This document shows positions 1 to 8,574 of a DNA stretch of 37,362 nt, one piece after another. Source of the stretch: Clostridiales bacterium (GTDB taxonomy: Bacteria > Bacillota > Clostridia > Caldicoprobacterales > DTU083). Each line of letters starts with the position of its first letter. Position 1 is the first letter of the stretch. Both the position numbers and the translations under genes were made by a program. The notes under the pieces were generated by a model. It was not told the origin of the DNA. It did not search any database and was given only the letters and a program-made list of their open reading frames with translations. The stretch spans positions 1 to 37,362 of the forward strand of contig DUOI01000110.1 in assembly GCA_012838915.1 (NCBI GenBank), in the 5' to 3' direction.

Positions 1-896
1 ATAATGTGACCCCGGATCATTTGCACTTCCAGCCTACAATGGATGCATTAGAAAAGGGTAAGCATGTCATTTGTGAAAAACCCCTTGCTGTAAACAGGGA
101 AGATGCAAAGGAAATGCTTGATGCAGCCGAAAGAGCCGGAGTAAAACATTTATGCTGTTTCAATTATCGCTTTTTCCCTGCAGTCCGTCTTGCCTATGAA
201 TTAATTCACAGTGGAGAGCTGGGAAAAATTTACCACTTCTCAGGCAATTATTATCAGGATCATGGCAGCTCTGAAGATACCCATGCGGAGGATATATGGT
301 ACATAAAAGGATCCGGAGTAGCTCAGGGGATAACCTCTCATCTGATTGACATGTCAAGGTTTTTGATAGGCGAAATTGAAACAGTCAGCGGGATATCCAA
401 AACATATAATAGAAACAGAGAATCAAGGAATGGTATTATTGATGTTACAGCAGATGAAGGCTTTTTTGCATTGATGGACTTTGCAAACGATGCTACCGGT
501 GTAATACAAAGCCTGGGCGTGGCCAATGGAAAACGCAGTCAGTTTTCATTTGAGATCTATGGATCAAAGGGAAGTGTTATGTGGGATGTGCAAGAACCCA
601 ATTACTTGTATGTTTATCTTTCAGATACAGTAAATCCGAAAGTAACAGGGTTTACGAAGATATGCGTAACAGAACCGAATCATCCCTTCATGGATATTTG
701 GTGGCCGAAGGGACATGTACTTGGCTGGGAACACGGGCATATTAATATGCTGGCGCATTTCCTTGATTGTGTTGCAAATGATAAGCCTGTATCACCGCTG
801 GGAGCAACATTTGAAGATGGATATAAGGTAGCCGTTATTATTGATACGATAAATGAGTCCTCCAGAGAGGGGAGAAAACTTGACATAAGATATTAG
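1..896 (+). CDS. Gfo/Idh/MocA-family NAD(P)-dependent oxidoreductase, 5'-truncated
   Basis: The reading frame is open from base 3 and lacks its N-terminus: the GTG at 6 is an internal Val codon, so the true start lies upstream of the window. The first visible residues (NVTPDHLHF, then GKHVICEKPLA at about residues 18-28) match the end of the Rossmann fold, where the EKP motif holds the conserved Lys of this family. The remainder is the C-terminal alpha/beta substrate domain. Family members oxidise or reduce sugars, inositols and related polyols with NAD(P), in the cytoplasm. The substrate cannot be told from this fragment. The gene stands alone before a terminator, so any operon partners lie to the left. 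Confidence 0.85.
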   Translation, partial: NVTPDHLHFQPTMDALEKGKHVICEKPLAVNREDAKEMLDAAERAGVKHLCCFNYRFFPAVRLAYELIHSGELGKIYHFSGNYYQDHGSSEDTHAEDIWYIKGSGVAQGITSHLIDMSRFLIGEIETVSGISKTYNRNRESRNGIIDVTADEGFFALMDFANDATGVIQSLGVANGKRSQFSFEIYGSKGSVMWDVQEPNYLYVYLSDTVNPKVTGFTKICVTEPNHPFMDIWWPKGHVLGWEHGHINMLAHFLDCVANDKPVSPLGATFEDGYKVAVIIDTINESSREGRKLDIRY

Positions 897-937
897 TTTA
901 TCCATAAGCTGTTGTATAATTCCTATTGTATACTAAA

Positions 938-995
938 AGATGTCACCTATTTGTTGAGTTATAAGATATCTTGACAGGTGGCATCTTTCTTTTTA
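938..995 (+). terminator. Rho-independent terminator after the Gfo/Idh/MocA gene
   Basis: An 11-bp stem (AGATGTCACCT at 938-948 with AGGTGGCATCT at 976-986, one G-T wobble) encloses a 27-nt loop and is followed by a T-rich tract to 995. Confidence 0.8.
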
Positions 996-1081
996 TTCCT
1001 GCATCCTTATGGCACAAAAGGGAAATACCCGCCTTTCCGCTCAGTTATTAATAGATTATTCATATCTTGTTAAAATTTTTA

Positions 1082-1090
1082 TGTTATAAT
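1082..1090 (+). promoter_or_regulatory. Probable extended -10 promoter of the Gld-type ABC operon
   Basis: TGTTATAAT (TG-n-TATAAT) lies about 70 bases before the TTG start of the ATPase gene, in an AT-rich stretch. No good -35 is visible at the usual distance, so the call rests on the extended -10. Confidence 0.45.
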
Positions 1091-1158
1091 ACTTTTTATG
1101 ACAAATTTAAAAAATTGTAAAAGCATGTAGTTAAACTTATGAATTTGGAGGGATATTT

Positions 1159-2106
1159 TTGATCCAGGTTGACAATCTGACCAAAAAATACGGTCAGCAC
1201 CTTGCTTTGGACTCAGTTAATTTCACCGTAGGTGAAGGGGAAATTCTGGGTTTTCTCGGGCCAAATGGTGCAGGAAAGTCCACTACCATGAATATTCTAA
1301 CCGGTTATATTTCAGCTACGGACGGACATGCTCTTATTAATGGCATAGATATTCTGGAGCAGCCTGAGGAAGCCAAGAAAATGATAGGCTATCTTCCGGA
1401 ATCTCCTCCTTTATACGGTGATATGACCGTGGATGAATATCTTGATTTTGTCAGTGATATAAAAAGGGTAACCGGCACTGACAGAAAAAAGAACAGGGAA
1501 AGGATTATGGATCTGGTAAGGATCGGCGATGTAAGGGGAAGATTAATCAAAAATCTATCCAAAGGTTATAAACAGCGGGTGGGCCTGGCACAAGCCCTGA
1601 TAGGCAACCCGAAAGTTCTTATTATGGATGAGCCTACTGTTGGACTGGATCCCAAACAAATAATTGAAATCCGCAACCTCATCAAAGATCTGGGCAAGGA
1701 TCATACCGTCATTCTGAGTTCCCATATCCTGCCGGAAGTAAGTGCTGTCTGTGAGCGGGTTATAATCATTAACAAAGGCAGAATCGTTGCCAGTGATACG
1801 CCTGAAAATCTATCCAGGGGCTTGGGGGACAGCAGTAAGCTCAATCTGCGCATAGCCGGAGAGGAAAATCTAATACTCAAAGCTATACAGGAGATAGACG
1901 GAATAAACAATTTAGAATCCCTGGGGGTTAGAGAACCTGGAACCATCGATTTAATCGTGGAGGCTGATCCCGATGTCGATATTCGCAGGCCTTTGTTTCA
2001 TGCTATGAGCAAGGCGTCCTGTCCAATTCTTATGATGAAATCCTTGGATATGACTCTGGAGGATATCTTCCTGCAGGTCACTACGCAAGAAGAGGAGGTA
2101 CGCTGA
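1159..2106 (+). CDS. ABC transporter ATP-binding protein, GldA-like
   Basis: This is the 315-residue ATPase of an export-type (ABC-2) transporter. Visible motifs: Walker A GPNGAGKST (34-42), signature LSKGYKQ (133-139), Walker B VLIMDE (153-158) and H-loop His189 (SSHILPE). A C-terminal extension of about 90 residues is typical of GldA/CcmA-type ATPases. The TTG start at 1159 is chosen because GGAGGG sits at 1147-1152 with a 6-nt gap. One base separates its stop from the permease start, and the permease ribosome site lies inside its 3' end, so the two are translationally coupled. Together with the next three genes it forms the Gld-type set first described in Bacteroidetes gliding motility; the cargo in Clostridia is unknown. 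Confidence 0.93.
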   Translation: MIQVDNLTKKYGQHLALDSVNFTVGEGEILGFLGPNGAGKSTTMNILTGYISATDGHALINGIDILEQPEEAKKMIGYLPESPPLYGDMTVDEYLDFVSDIKRVTGTDRKKNRERIMDLVRIGDVRGRLIKNLSKGYKQRVGLAQALIGNPKVLIMDEPTVGLDPKQIIEIRNLIKDLGKDHTVILSSHILPEVSAVCERVIIINKGRIVASDTPENLSRGLGDSSKLNLRIAGEENLILKAIQEIDGINNLESLGVREPGTIDLIVEADPDVDIRRPLFHAMSKASCPILMMKSLDMTLEDIFLQVTTQEEEVR

Positions 2107-2107
2107 T

Positions 2108-2971
2108 ATGGTGGCAATTATTAAAAAAGAATTCCTCACCTATTTCAAATCCATGACCGGCTATGTATTTATGGCCTCGCTTTTATTCTTTGTGGGTCTT
2201 TTCTTTGTAACCAACAATCTTTTAATTTTGAACCCTCAATATAGCGGCGTGCTCTCCAGTAGTACATTTGTATTTCTATTGATTGTGCCGGTTTTAACCA
2301 TGCGTCTCATGGCAGAGGAAACCAGGCAGAAAACGGATCAACTTCTTTTGACCAGCCCTGTCAGCCTTGGCAGGATTGTTATGGGCAAATACCTGGGGGC
2401 AGTAAGTGTCTTTCTAATAACCCTGGCCATAACCTTTATCTATCCTTTGATTCTAAGCACCATGGGAACAATTTTCTGGGGGGAAATCATCGGAGGATAT
2501 ATTGGTTTCTTCCTACTTGGCAGTGCATTGATTGCAGTGGGATTATTTGTTTCATCCCTTACAGATAATCAGGTTATTGCAGCAGTTGCTACTTTTACCG
2601 TTCTACTCGTACTATGGTTAATGGATGCAATTATCGGCAGCCTTCCTGCCGACCAAACCTCCGGTTTGATTTTCGCACTTATCTTAGTGGCAGCTATTGC
2701 ATTTGTCTTTTATTCTGCCACCCGTAATTTATTCGTCAGCGGCGGTGTCTTATTGATAGGAATTCTGGCTGTGGCAGCAGGCTTTATAATAAAACCGTCT
2801 TTGTACAACGGCTTCATTGGCAGGGTATTTGGCTGGCTGGCCCTGCACAGCCACTATCAGGATTTTGCAATGGGCATTTTCAGCCTCACTCCGATTGTTT
2901 ACTATATTACTTTCTCAACGGTTTTTCTTTACCTTACGGTACGGATGCTGGAAAAGAAGAGATGGAGCTAG
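2108..2971 (+). CDS. ABC-2 type permease, GldF-like
   Basis: A 287-residue integral membrane protein with about six hydrophobic segments, starting MVAIIKKEFLTYFKSMTGY, which is the usual cytoplasmic N-terminus of ABC-2 permeases. The stretch MAEETRQKTDQLLLTSPVS is the classic coupling region of this family. The ATG at 2108 follows GAGGAGG at 2093-2099 within the ATPase gene. It should form the membrane channel for the upstream ATPase. No substrate can be assigned. Confidence 0.9.
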   Translation: MVAIIKKEFLTYFKSMTGYVFMASLLFFVGLFFVTNNLLILNPQYSGVLSSSTFVFLLIVPVLTMRLMAEETRQKTDQLLLTSPVSLGRIVMGKYLGAVSVFLITLAITFIYPLILSTMGTIFWGEIIGGYIGFFLLGSALIAVGLFVSSLTDNQVIAAVATFTVLLVLWLMDAIIGSLPADQTSGLIFALILVAAIAFVFYSATRNLFVSGGVLLIGILAVAAGFIIKPSLYNGFIGRVFGWLALHSHYQDFAMGIFSLTPIVYYITFSTVFLYLTVRMLEKKRWS

Positions 2972-2982
2972 GGGGTACAGGG

Positions 2983-4419
2983 ATGAAATTTGCTAATAAA
3001 AAAGTTTTTCAGTCTTTCAAGAGCAGAAAATTCAAATATGGCAGTTATGCCACATTGATGACACTGATAGTAATTGCTGTTCTCATTGTTGTAAACCTGG
3101 TAGTGGACATGATTCCGGTTCGTATAGATCTTACCTGGAACAAGCTGTATTCCCTATCGGAACAAACCTATAAAGTGCTGGACAATCTGGAAGATGAAAT
3201 TTGGATTTATTATATCGGTGAAGAAGGCAATACCAATCCGGCAGTGGAGGAAATTGTGCAGCGCTATGCATCCTATAGCAGCCTCATCAGTACGGGATAT
3301 ATGGATCCTGTAAGGGATCCCATAACTGCTCAGAAATACATTAAAGACGGAGATCAGCTCTCAGCAGGCAGTTTGATAGTAGAATGCGGGGATGTTTACC
3401 GTGTAATAACTCAATACGATATGTATAATTTTGTCCAAACTGCTTCCGGCCTCCAGGTTGAATCCATGGCAGTTGAGCAGAGGCTGACCTCTGCAATTAT
3501 GTTTGTAAGCGGTGCATCTATGCCGGTGGCATATCAATTGGAAGGTCACGGTGAAGCACCATTGGACGCTGCCACTGCCAGGCAGATGGAACTTGAAAAT
3601 TTCCATATGGAAAGCTTGAATCTGATAGGACTTGACAAGGTGCCGGAGGATGCCGATCTATTGATTATCAATGGACCGGAGAGGGATTTAAGCGAGGAGG
3701 AAGCCGATGTATTAAAAGCCTATCTGGAAAACAAGGGAAGGGCAATCTTTCTTATGAATCTGCGGCTGGAGGATATGGCCAACTTCCAATCAGTATTCCG
3801 GACCTATGGTTTTCAATTAAGCAACTCCCTTGTTATTGAAGGGGAGCAGGGCAATTATGTAGTCGGAAACCCGCTTTATCTGATTCCTCAGATTAATGAC
3901 CATGAAATTGTTGCTCCCATCAAAAATCAAGGCATTCCTGTGATCATACCCGGAGCACAGGCAATTGAAGTACAGGATACCGTTAGAAATACCCTCACCA
4001 TCCAGCCTTTGCTGACTACTTCAGAAAAGGCATATGCAAGATCAACTGACAGCGAAGAGACAAGCCTGGAAAAGCAGGAAGATGATGAATCCGGTTCATT
4101 TGTGTTAGCTGCAGCAATTGAGGATAATATCTATAATTATGCCGCTAATGAAACATACATGACCCGAATTGTAGTTATCGGGAGTTCTCAATTCCTGAAT
4201 ACCGGATGGGAAAGCAGTACCGATTTATTTATGAACAGCCTTAACTGGATATTTGAACGGGAGGATTCCATCAGCATACGTCCAAAAAGCCTGGGTGTTC
4301 AGCCGCTCAATGTTACCTCCACCCAATTGCGTATTTATGCTGCCCTTTCATTAATAGTGATTCCTTTGGGATGTATGATATTGGGGCTGGTTACCTGGCT
4401 GAGGAGGCGTAACCTATGA
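2983..4419 (+). CDS. GldG-family ABC transporter auxiliary protein
   Basis: A membrane-anchored protein with a TM near the N-terminus (about residues 20-42), a long extracytoplasmic domain and a second TM close to the C-terminus followed by basic residues. DMIPVRIDLTWNKLYSLSEQT is the hallmark opening of GldG/ABC_transp_aux proteins. I chose the ATG at 2983, preceded by GGGGG at 2971-2975 with a 7-nt gap. An in-frame ATG at 2962 overlaps the permease gene and would add seven residues. Its role is presumed to be an accessory extracytoplasmic subunit of the ABC exporter. The stop overlaps the start of the DUF4340 gene by ATGA. Confidence 0.88.
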   Translation: MKFANKKVFQSFKSRKFKYGSYATLMTLIVIAVLIVVNLVVDMIPVRIDLTWNKLYSLSEQTYKVLDNLEDEIWIYYIGEEGNTNPAVEEIVQRYASYSSLISTGYMDPVRDPITAQKYIKDGDQLSAGSLIVECGDVYRVITQYDMYNFVQTASGLQVESMAVEQRLTSAIMFVSGASMPVAYQLEGHGEAPLDAATARQMELENFHMESLNLIGLDKVPEDADLLIINGPERDLSEEEADVLKAYLENKGRAIFLMNLRLEDMANFQSVFRTYGFQLSNSLVIEGEQGNYVVGNPLYLIPQINDHEIVAPIKNQGIPVIIPGAQAIEVQDTVRNTLTIQPLLTTSEKAYARSTDSEETSLEKQEDDESGSFVLAAAIEDNIYNYAANETYMTRIVVIGSSQFLNTGWESSTDLFMNSLNWIFEREDSISIRPKSLGVQPLNVTSTQLRIYAALSLIVIPLGCMILGLVTWLRRRNL

Positions 4420-5888
4420 AAAGAATGCACAGCATGATTGCTCTGCTTGTGATATTGGCTGTATTGGCCGGACTGTATGCCTACCTTTCCCATTCCCGGG
4501 GAAATGAACAGGCAGAGCAGGAAGTTATTGAAATTTCGGAACTGGATGAGAATAAAATTACACAAATTGTTTTAAAAAACAAGAATACAGGGGAAGAACT
4601 GGTTTTTGAAAGACAAACCAGGGCTTCAGATAAAAAGGAACAGGATTCGGGATCAGGAGAAAATGATGAACCCGACATTGAAACAATATGGGTAGTTACG
4701 AAGCCTTATCCGGTAGAATTGATTCAATCAAAGGTTACCGAACTGGCAGGAAGCTTTTCCGACCTTACTGCTGAAATTATAGTGGAAGAGGATCCGCAGG
4801 ATCTTTCCATATACGGGTTGGAAAACCCTTCAGTAATCGGGACTGTCAGCCTGCAAGACGGTACAAAGACCACCCTGTACCTTGGTAATAAAACAGCAGA
4901 TGGTATAACCTGGTACCTGATGAAGGAAGGGGATCCGAAGGTATATACAGTAGCAGACCTTCACGGCCTGCGGCTGAGTTACTCCCTGTCGGAATTCAGG
5001 AACAGGGATTTGCCTGATATTGACCTAAGTACCATTAAGTATTTGTATATTTCCGGGGAGGACAAAAGGGAAATAGAGATTATCGGTAAGAAGAATTCAG
5101 GTGAAGAGCAGTCTGGTTATAATCAGGATATTCTTGAGATAAACAAACCATATAAGACAACCATGAGGGCAGACAGCTACAAACTAAAGAAAATCCTGGG
5201 CAATATAAACGATTTGACAATCAGGGAGTTTATAGATGACCATCCTGCAGATTACAGTGAATATGGCCTGGATCAGCCCGGATTAAGCCTGATTATCGAG
5301 GATGAAGAAAATACCTTGGAGCTGGTTTTTGGCAGCAGCCTGGAGGATGGGACAATTTACTTTAAAACCGGTGATTCCGAGGGAGTATATCTAATGGATG
5401 AGGCTTCCATTGAATTTTTAAGCTTTGAACCCTTCGATATTCTGGATAAGTATGTATTGTGGTACAATATTCAGGATATTGACGAGGTGATTATTGAAGG
5501 AAGGGGAAGGAAGCACACCCTCAGCATTACCCGGACTGATGAGGGATTGGAAGAAGGTGAGGTTCAATCAGACCAAACCTACTTCCTGGATGGTAAGGAA
5601 GTGGAGAAGAAATATTTCGAAGACTTCCACAAGAGTTTAATTGGCATTGTAATAGATGCTGAAAAGGCTCATAGTGCTCACGGAACCCCTGAATTGAAAA
5701 TCACCTATCATTTTAACAAGGATGACTTAAAGACCCGAATTATCGAATTCTACCCCTATGACGAAGGCTCCTGTTCCCTGGTTCTGGATGGTGATATGGA
5801 ATCGGAATTCCTGGTATATCACAAGCGAGTTGACTGGGTATTCAGCAGCCTGGATGAATTAATAGCAGGGCATAACCGAGATGAATAG
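4416..5888 (+). CDS. DUF4340 domain-containing membrane-anchored protein
   Basis: A 490-residue protein with one N-terminal membrane anchor (residues about 7-23) and a large exported, acidic domain. It holds two repeats of the DUF4340 pattern: YGLENPSVIGTVSLQDGTK near residue 130 and YGLDQPGLSLIIED near 285, each followed by a strand carrying LYLGNK or LVFGSS. It starts inside the GldG stop codon (ATGA overlap), so it is co-translated with the exporter genes. DUF4340 proteins very often close GldA/F/G-type operons in Firmicutes, and their biochemical role is not known. A terminator follows at 5908-5939. Confidence 0.88.
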   Translation: MKRMHSMIALLVILAVLAGLYAYLSHSRGNEQAEQEVIEISELDENKITQIVLKNKNTGEELVFERQTRASDKKEQDSGSGENDEPDIETIWVVTKPYPVELIQSKVTELAGSFSDLTAEIIVEEDPQDLSIYGLENPSVIGTVSLQDGTKTTLYLGNKTADGITWYLMKEGDPKVYTVADLHGLRLSYSLSEFRNRDLPDIDLSTIKYLYISGEDKREIEIIGKKNSGEEQSGYNQDILEINKPYKTTMRADSYKLKKILGNINDLTIREFIDDHPADYSEYGLDQPGLSLIIEDEENTLELVFGSSLEDGTIYFKTGDSEGVYLMDEASIEFLSFEPFDILDKYVLWYNIQDIDEVIIEGRGRKHTLSITRTDEGLEEGEVQSDQTYFLDGKEVEKKYFEDFHKSLIGIVIDAEKAHSAHGTPELKITYHFNKDDLKTRIIEFYPYDEGSCSLVLDGDMESEFLVYHKRVDWVFSSLDELIAGHNRDE

Positions 5889-5907
5889 CAGATAATTATA
5901 GCTCTAT

Positions 5908-5939
5908 ACAGCTCCGGCATAGTTGGAGCTGTTTTTTTT
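5908..5939 (+). terminator. Rho-independent terminator of the Gld-type operon
   Basis: A perfect 8-bp stem (ACAGCTCC 5908-5915, GGAGCTGT 5925-5932) with a 9-nt loop runs straight into eight T residues. Confidence 0.92.
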
Positions 5940-6063
5940 ACAAAGAATGGGGGAATGGATAAAATTTTGCAATATATTCTGTGAACAACTGGAAGTATCT
6001 TGCCTAATTGTATATAATGTAATCAACACTGTCTATCCGGAACAAAAAGAGTGGCAATGGAAA

Positions 6064-7002
6064 ATGGATAAATCGGTGAAAAGATTCTATGGAATAGTGA
6101 TGTTATTTTTATTAGTTTTTTCTTTTTACCCCATTGGCATGGGTGTAAGAATTTTTGTGCTTCAGTCGCAGTATGGAAATATCCTGCCTGAAGAGTATGC
6201 ACAGCATGTTATACCTTATGCAGCTGTTTGTTCATCTATCCTGGTTACCATATCCCTTTATCCGATTGTTTCGAAAATACGGCGGTTTTCTGTTCCCGCT
6301 GCTTCCATAATAGGCCTGGGGCTGTTTGCAGGGGTGGAATGGTTTATCGAAAAAAATACAATAAATACCATGGCGGCTTATTCTACCTTTCAATGGCAGC
6401 TTACTCACAGTGTCGGTATTACGGATGCAATGCATTCTTTTCATAAATTGTATGACCCCACTTACAGGATGCATCATTTATTAGTTTCTTTCTTGCTGAT
6501 TCTGCTGATAACAGGTACGGTATACAATTATGGGAATGTAATGCCCTTGAATGATCGTGCAAAAAAAGCTGTTTTTTGCATGCAAGCCATTTTTACGGCA
6601 TTATTTATTGTGTTTTGTGCCGCTGTAAATATTACCCACTTTTTTAACGGGCCTTCCGGCAGCCTGGCTCCCTTTTCTTCCGTTATCACCGGTTTCTTTT
6701 TTGTACTGGCAGGCGTGAATTTTGGTATCTATCTGGCAGTTTACTTAATTAACAAAAACATGTTGATATCAATCCTCCTGCCTGCTGCAGGAACTTGTCT
6801 GATTACATTGGTTACGTACTTAGGTGAATACAGGGCACTAAACGGGGTTTTATATCGTTTCGGTTATACAAAGCTTTTCCAAATGACGCCGTTTACTGTA
6901 ATGACATTGACGGATATGCTGATTGTGCCGGCATCCGGCTTGCTGACGGCTCTTTTGGTGTATGCTGCCCGTGAGTATGGTAAAAAAGCAGAATTTAATT
7001 AG
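6064..7002 (+). CDS. Polytopic membrane protein of unknown function
   Basis: I do not recognise the family. The 312-residue product has about eight hydrophobic segments, beginning with FYGIVMLFLLVFSFYPIGMG, and a soluble loop containing the His-rich stretch THSVGITDAMHSFHKLYDP. A longer frame runs back to 5923, but that start lies inside the terminator hairpin of the previous operon, so the ATG at 6064 is preferred. A TATAAT at 6013-6018 could serve as its -10; the -35 is poor. The 3' end overlaps the next frame at 6962-7002, suggesting the two unknown genes are co-expressed. Confidence 0.6.
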   Translation: MDKSVKRFYGIVMLFLLVFSFYPIGMGVRIFVLQSQYGNILPEEYAQHVIPYAAVCSSILVTISLYPIVSKIRRFSVPAASIIGLGLFAGVEWFIEKNTINTMAAYSTFQWQLTHSVGITDAMHSFHKLYDPTYRMHHLLVSFLLILLITGTVYNYGNVMPLNDRAKKAVFCMQAIFTALFIVFCAAVNITHFFNGPSGSLAPFSSVITGFFFVLAGVNFGIYLAVYLINKNMLISILLPAAGTCLITLVTYLGEYRALNGVLYRFGYTKLFQMTPFTVMTLTDMLIVPASGLLTALLVYAAREYGKKAEFN

Positions 7003-7855
7003 ATGGGTGTTCATTTTGAAGCCTGGAGGCCGACTCTTTAATACAGCTCTGATTTTACTGTTGTCTCTCATCCTATTGTTATCTCCCCTTTGTGCAGCCT
7101 TGCGCAGCTGTTTAATCATGCTGCCCTATAGTACCATGCATCAGGGGGACAGTGTACTGACAAAAAATCAAATAACCTTCCGCATACCGGGGGGCAGGCA
7201 TACGAAAAAAACCGACTGGTTTCCCTTCGTAATAACCTTTAACGATGATCAGGGTTTATCTTCATATCTGGGTGAATCGGTGGAATTCACCGTGCTTTAT
7301 AATTTTGGTCACTTCCAGCTAAGAGAAGGTACCTCATCCTATTATAATCCAAATTCCCCCTATTACAGCAGCTTCTATGGCGGGTATATAGTTAAGCCGG
7401 CTGCAGTGAACAGGAAGTTTGGCTTTTTGGAGGATGGCAGCATCAATGCTGAGGAGCTTGTCAAGGTTCCGGAATATGATCAGAAATACCTGGTACTGCC
7501 CTCACTGGGATGTCCGCCTGAACAAAGGGTATTCGAGGAAAAGGTAACCTCTGTCCATAAGGATGTAAAGTATGCAGGCTTTAGCGGCTGGGTCAGGGTG
7601 GATTCAGAGATTATGACCAACAGCCCGGCTCATGAATATCAGGGCTTTAAGCAGGGTTATCTTCAATATGGCAAGCCTATGGGCAGGTTTGAATACAAGG
7701 AGGATTTTCCTGTTATTGATTTAAAGGGCAGAGTATATGTTAAATATTTTGAAGAACTGCAGGCCACTATTGTGCTATATGCCATGGCTCCTTCCTGGGA
7801 GGTAATAGAGGAAGTTGACAGAGAAATACTGTCATATGCAGAACTAAGCTTTTAA
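6962..7855 (+). CDS. Unknown exported or membrane-anchored protein
   Basis: Not recognised. One strong hydrophobic segment near the N-terminus (LFNTALILLLSLILLLSPLC) is followed by about 240 residues with soluble character, including a Tyr/Ser/Asn-rich loop SSYYNPNSPYYSSFYGGY. This suggests a signal anchor and an extracytoplasmic domain. The start is uncertain: ATG 6962, ATG 6977, GTG 7007 and TTG 7016 are all in frame, and none has a strong ribosome site. It overlaps the end of the preceding membrane-protein gene in another frame, which argues for joint expression and perhaps a physical partnership. Confidence 0.6.
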   Translation: MLPVSMVKKQNLIRWVFILKPGGRLFNTALILLLSLILLLSPLCAALRSCLIMLPYSTMHQGDSVLTKNQITFRIPGGRHTKKTDWFPFVITFNDDQGLSSYLGESVEFTVLYNFGHFQLREGTSSYYNPNSPYYSSFYGGYIVKPAAVNRKFGFLEDGSINAEELVKVPEYDQKYLVLPSLGCPPEQRVFEEKVTSVHKDVKYAGFSGWVRVDSEIMTNSPAHEYQGFKQGYLQYGKPMGRFEYKEDFPVIDLKGRVYVKYFEELQATIVLYAMAPSWEVIEEVDREILSYAELSF

Positions 7856-7965
7856 TTCTGCTGGATATGCCATAACCCTCAAAATACTTACCCGAATCAT
7901 GTAATAAAATATTAACAGACGAGCCAAAATAAATAGTGATTACATGAAGCAAGGAGGAATGTAAA

Positions 7966-8391
7966 ATGGCATTGATACCATGGAATCCTTTCCGTGATCT
8001 GGATAATGTGAACAGGGACTTTGGCAGTTTTTTTGATTTTCCCAATAGATTCTTAGGAGGGATGTCAACCCCAAAGGTTGATGTGTATCAAACGGAAAAG
8101 GATGTTGTTGTAAAAGCAGAAATACCGGGAGTATCAAAGGAAGATTTGAACCTATATGTTGATGAAAACTCTGTCAGGTTGTCCGGTCAAACAAGAAAGG
8201 AAAATGAATTTAAAGAGGAAAATGCTTATAGAGCAGAAAGGATGTACGGCAGCTTTTCCAGGGTCATTCCCATGCCGACAGAAGTAAAGTCCGATGAAAC
8301 ACAAGCCGAATATAAGGATGGCATTCTTACCGTACGTATACCAAAAATGCAGCCATCCAAACCAAAAGGCAGAAGAATTGATATTCAATAA
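7966..8391 (+). CDS. Small heat shock protein, Hsp20/alpha-crystallin family
   Basis: The 141-residue product has a short N-terminus (MALIPWNPFRDLDNVNRDFG) and one alpha-crystallin domain at about residues 35-135: KVDVYQTEKDVVVKAEIPGV, later VDENSVRLSG, and the C-terminal strand DGILTVRIPK. The tail ends with KGRRIDIQ, the usual short C-terminal extension. These proteins are ATP-independent holdases that bind unfolding proteins in the cytoplasm. AAGGAGG at about 7951-7957 precedes the ATG. I see no CIRCE or CtsR-type repeat upstream. The gene is monocistronic, with its own terminator. Confidence 0.95.
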   Translation: MALIPWNPFRDLDNVNRDFGSFFDFPNRFLGGMSTPKVDVYQTEKDVVVKAEIPGVSKEDLNLYVDENSVRLSGQTRKENEFKEENAYRAERMYGSFSRVIPMPTEVKSDETQAEYKDGILTVRIPKMQPSKPKGRRIDIQ

Positions 8392-8401
8392 AACCATACT
8401 T

Positions 8402-8432
8402 AAAATGCTGACTTACAAAGTCAGCATTTTTT
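8402..8432 (+). terminator. Rho-independent terminator after hsp20
   Basis: A 13-bp perfect stem (AAAATGCTGACTT 8402-8414, AAGTCAGCATTTT 8418-8430) with a 3-nt loop ends in a T run to 8432. Confidence 0.92.
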
Positions 8433-8574
8433 ATCAACAAATCCCCTGCGGTATCACAGCCCATTATGCCTTTAATAAGGGAGCATTTCCATGTATAATA
8501 ACTATTGTAGGCAATAGAGTTATTTTCTTAAGTTTTCATGGGAAGGCAGTATCTTGGAAGACAGGTGTATATGG

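Noticed and set aside
5923-6063. Longer N-terminus for the unknown membrane protein
   Set aside because: The codons at 5923 belong to the terminator hairpin of the preceding operon; the ATG at 6064 is followed directly by the first membrane segment.
7856-7965. CIRCE or CtsR heat-shock operator before hsp20
   Set aside because: No matching inverted or direct repeats were found.
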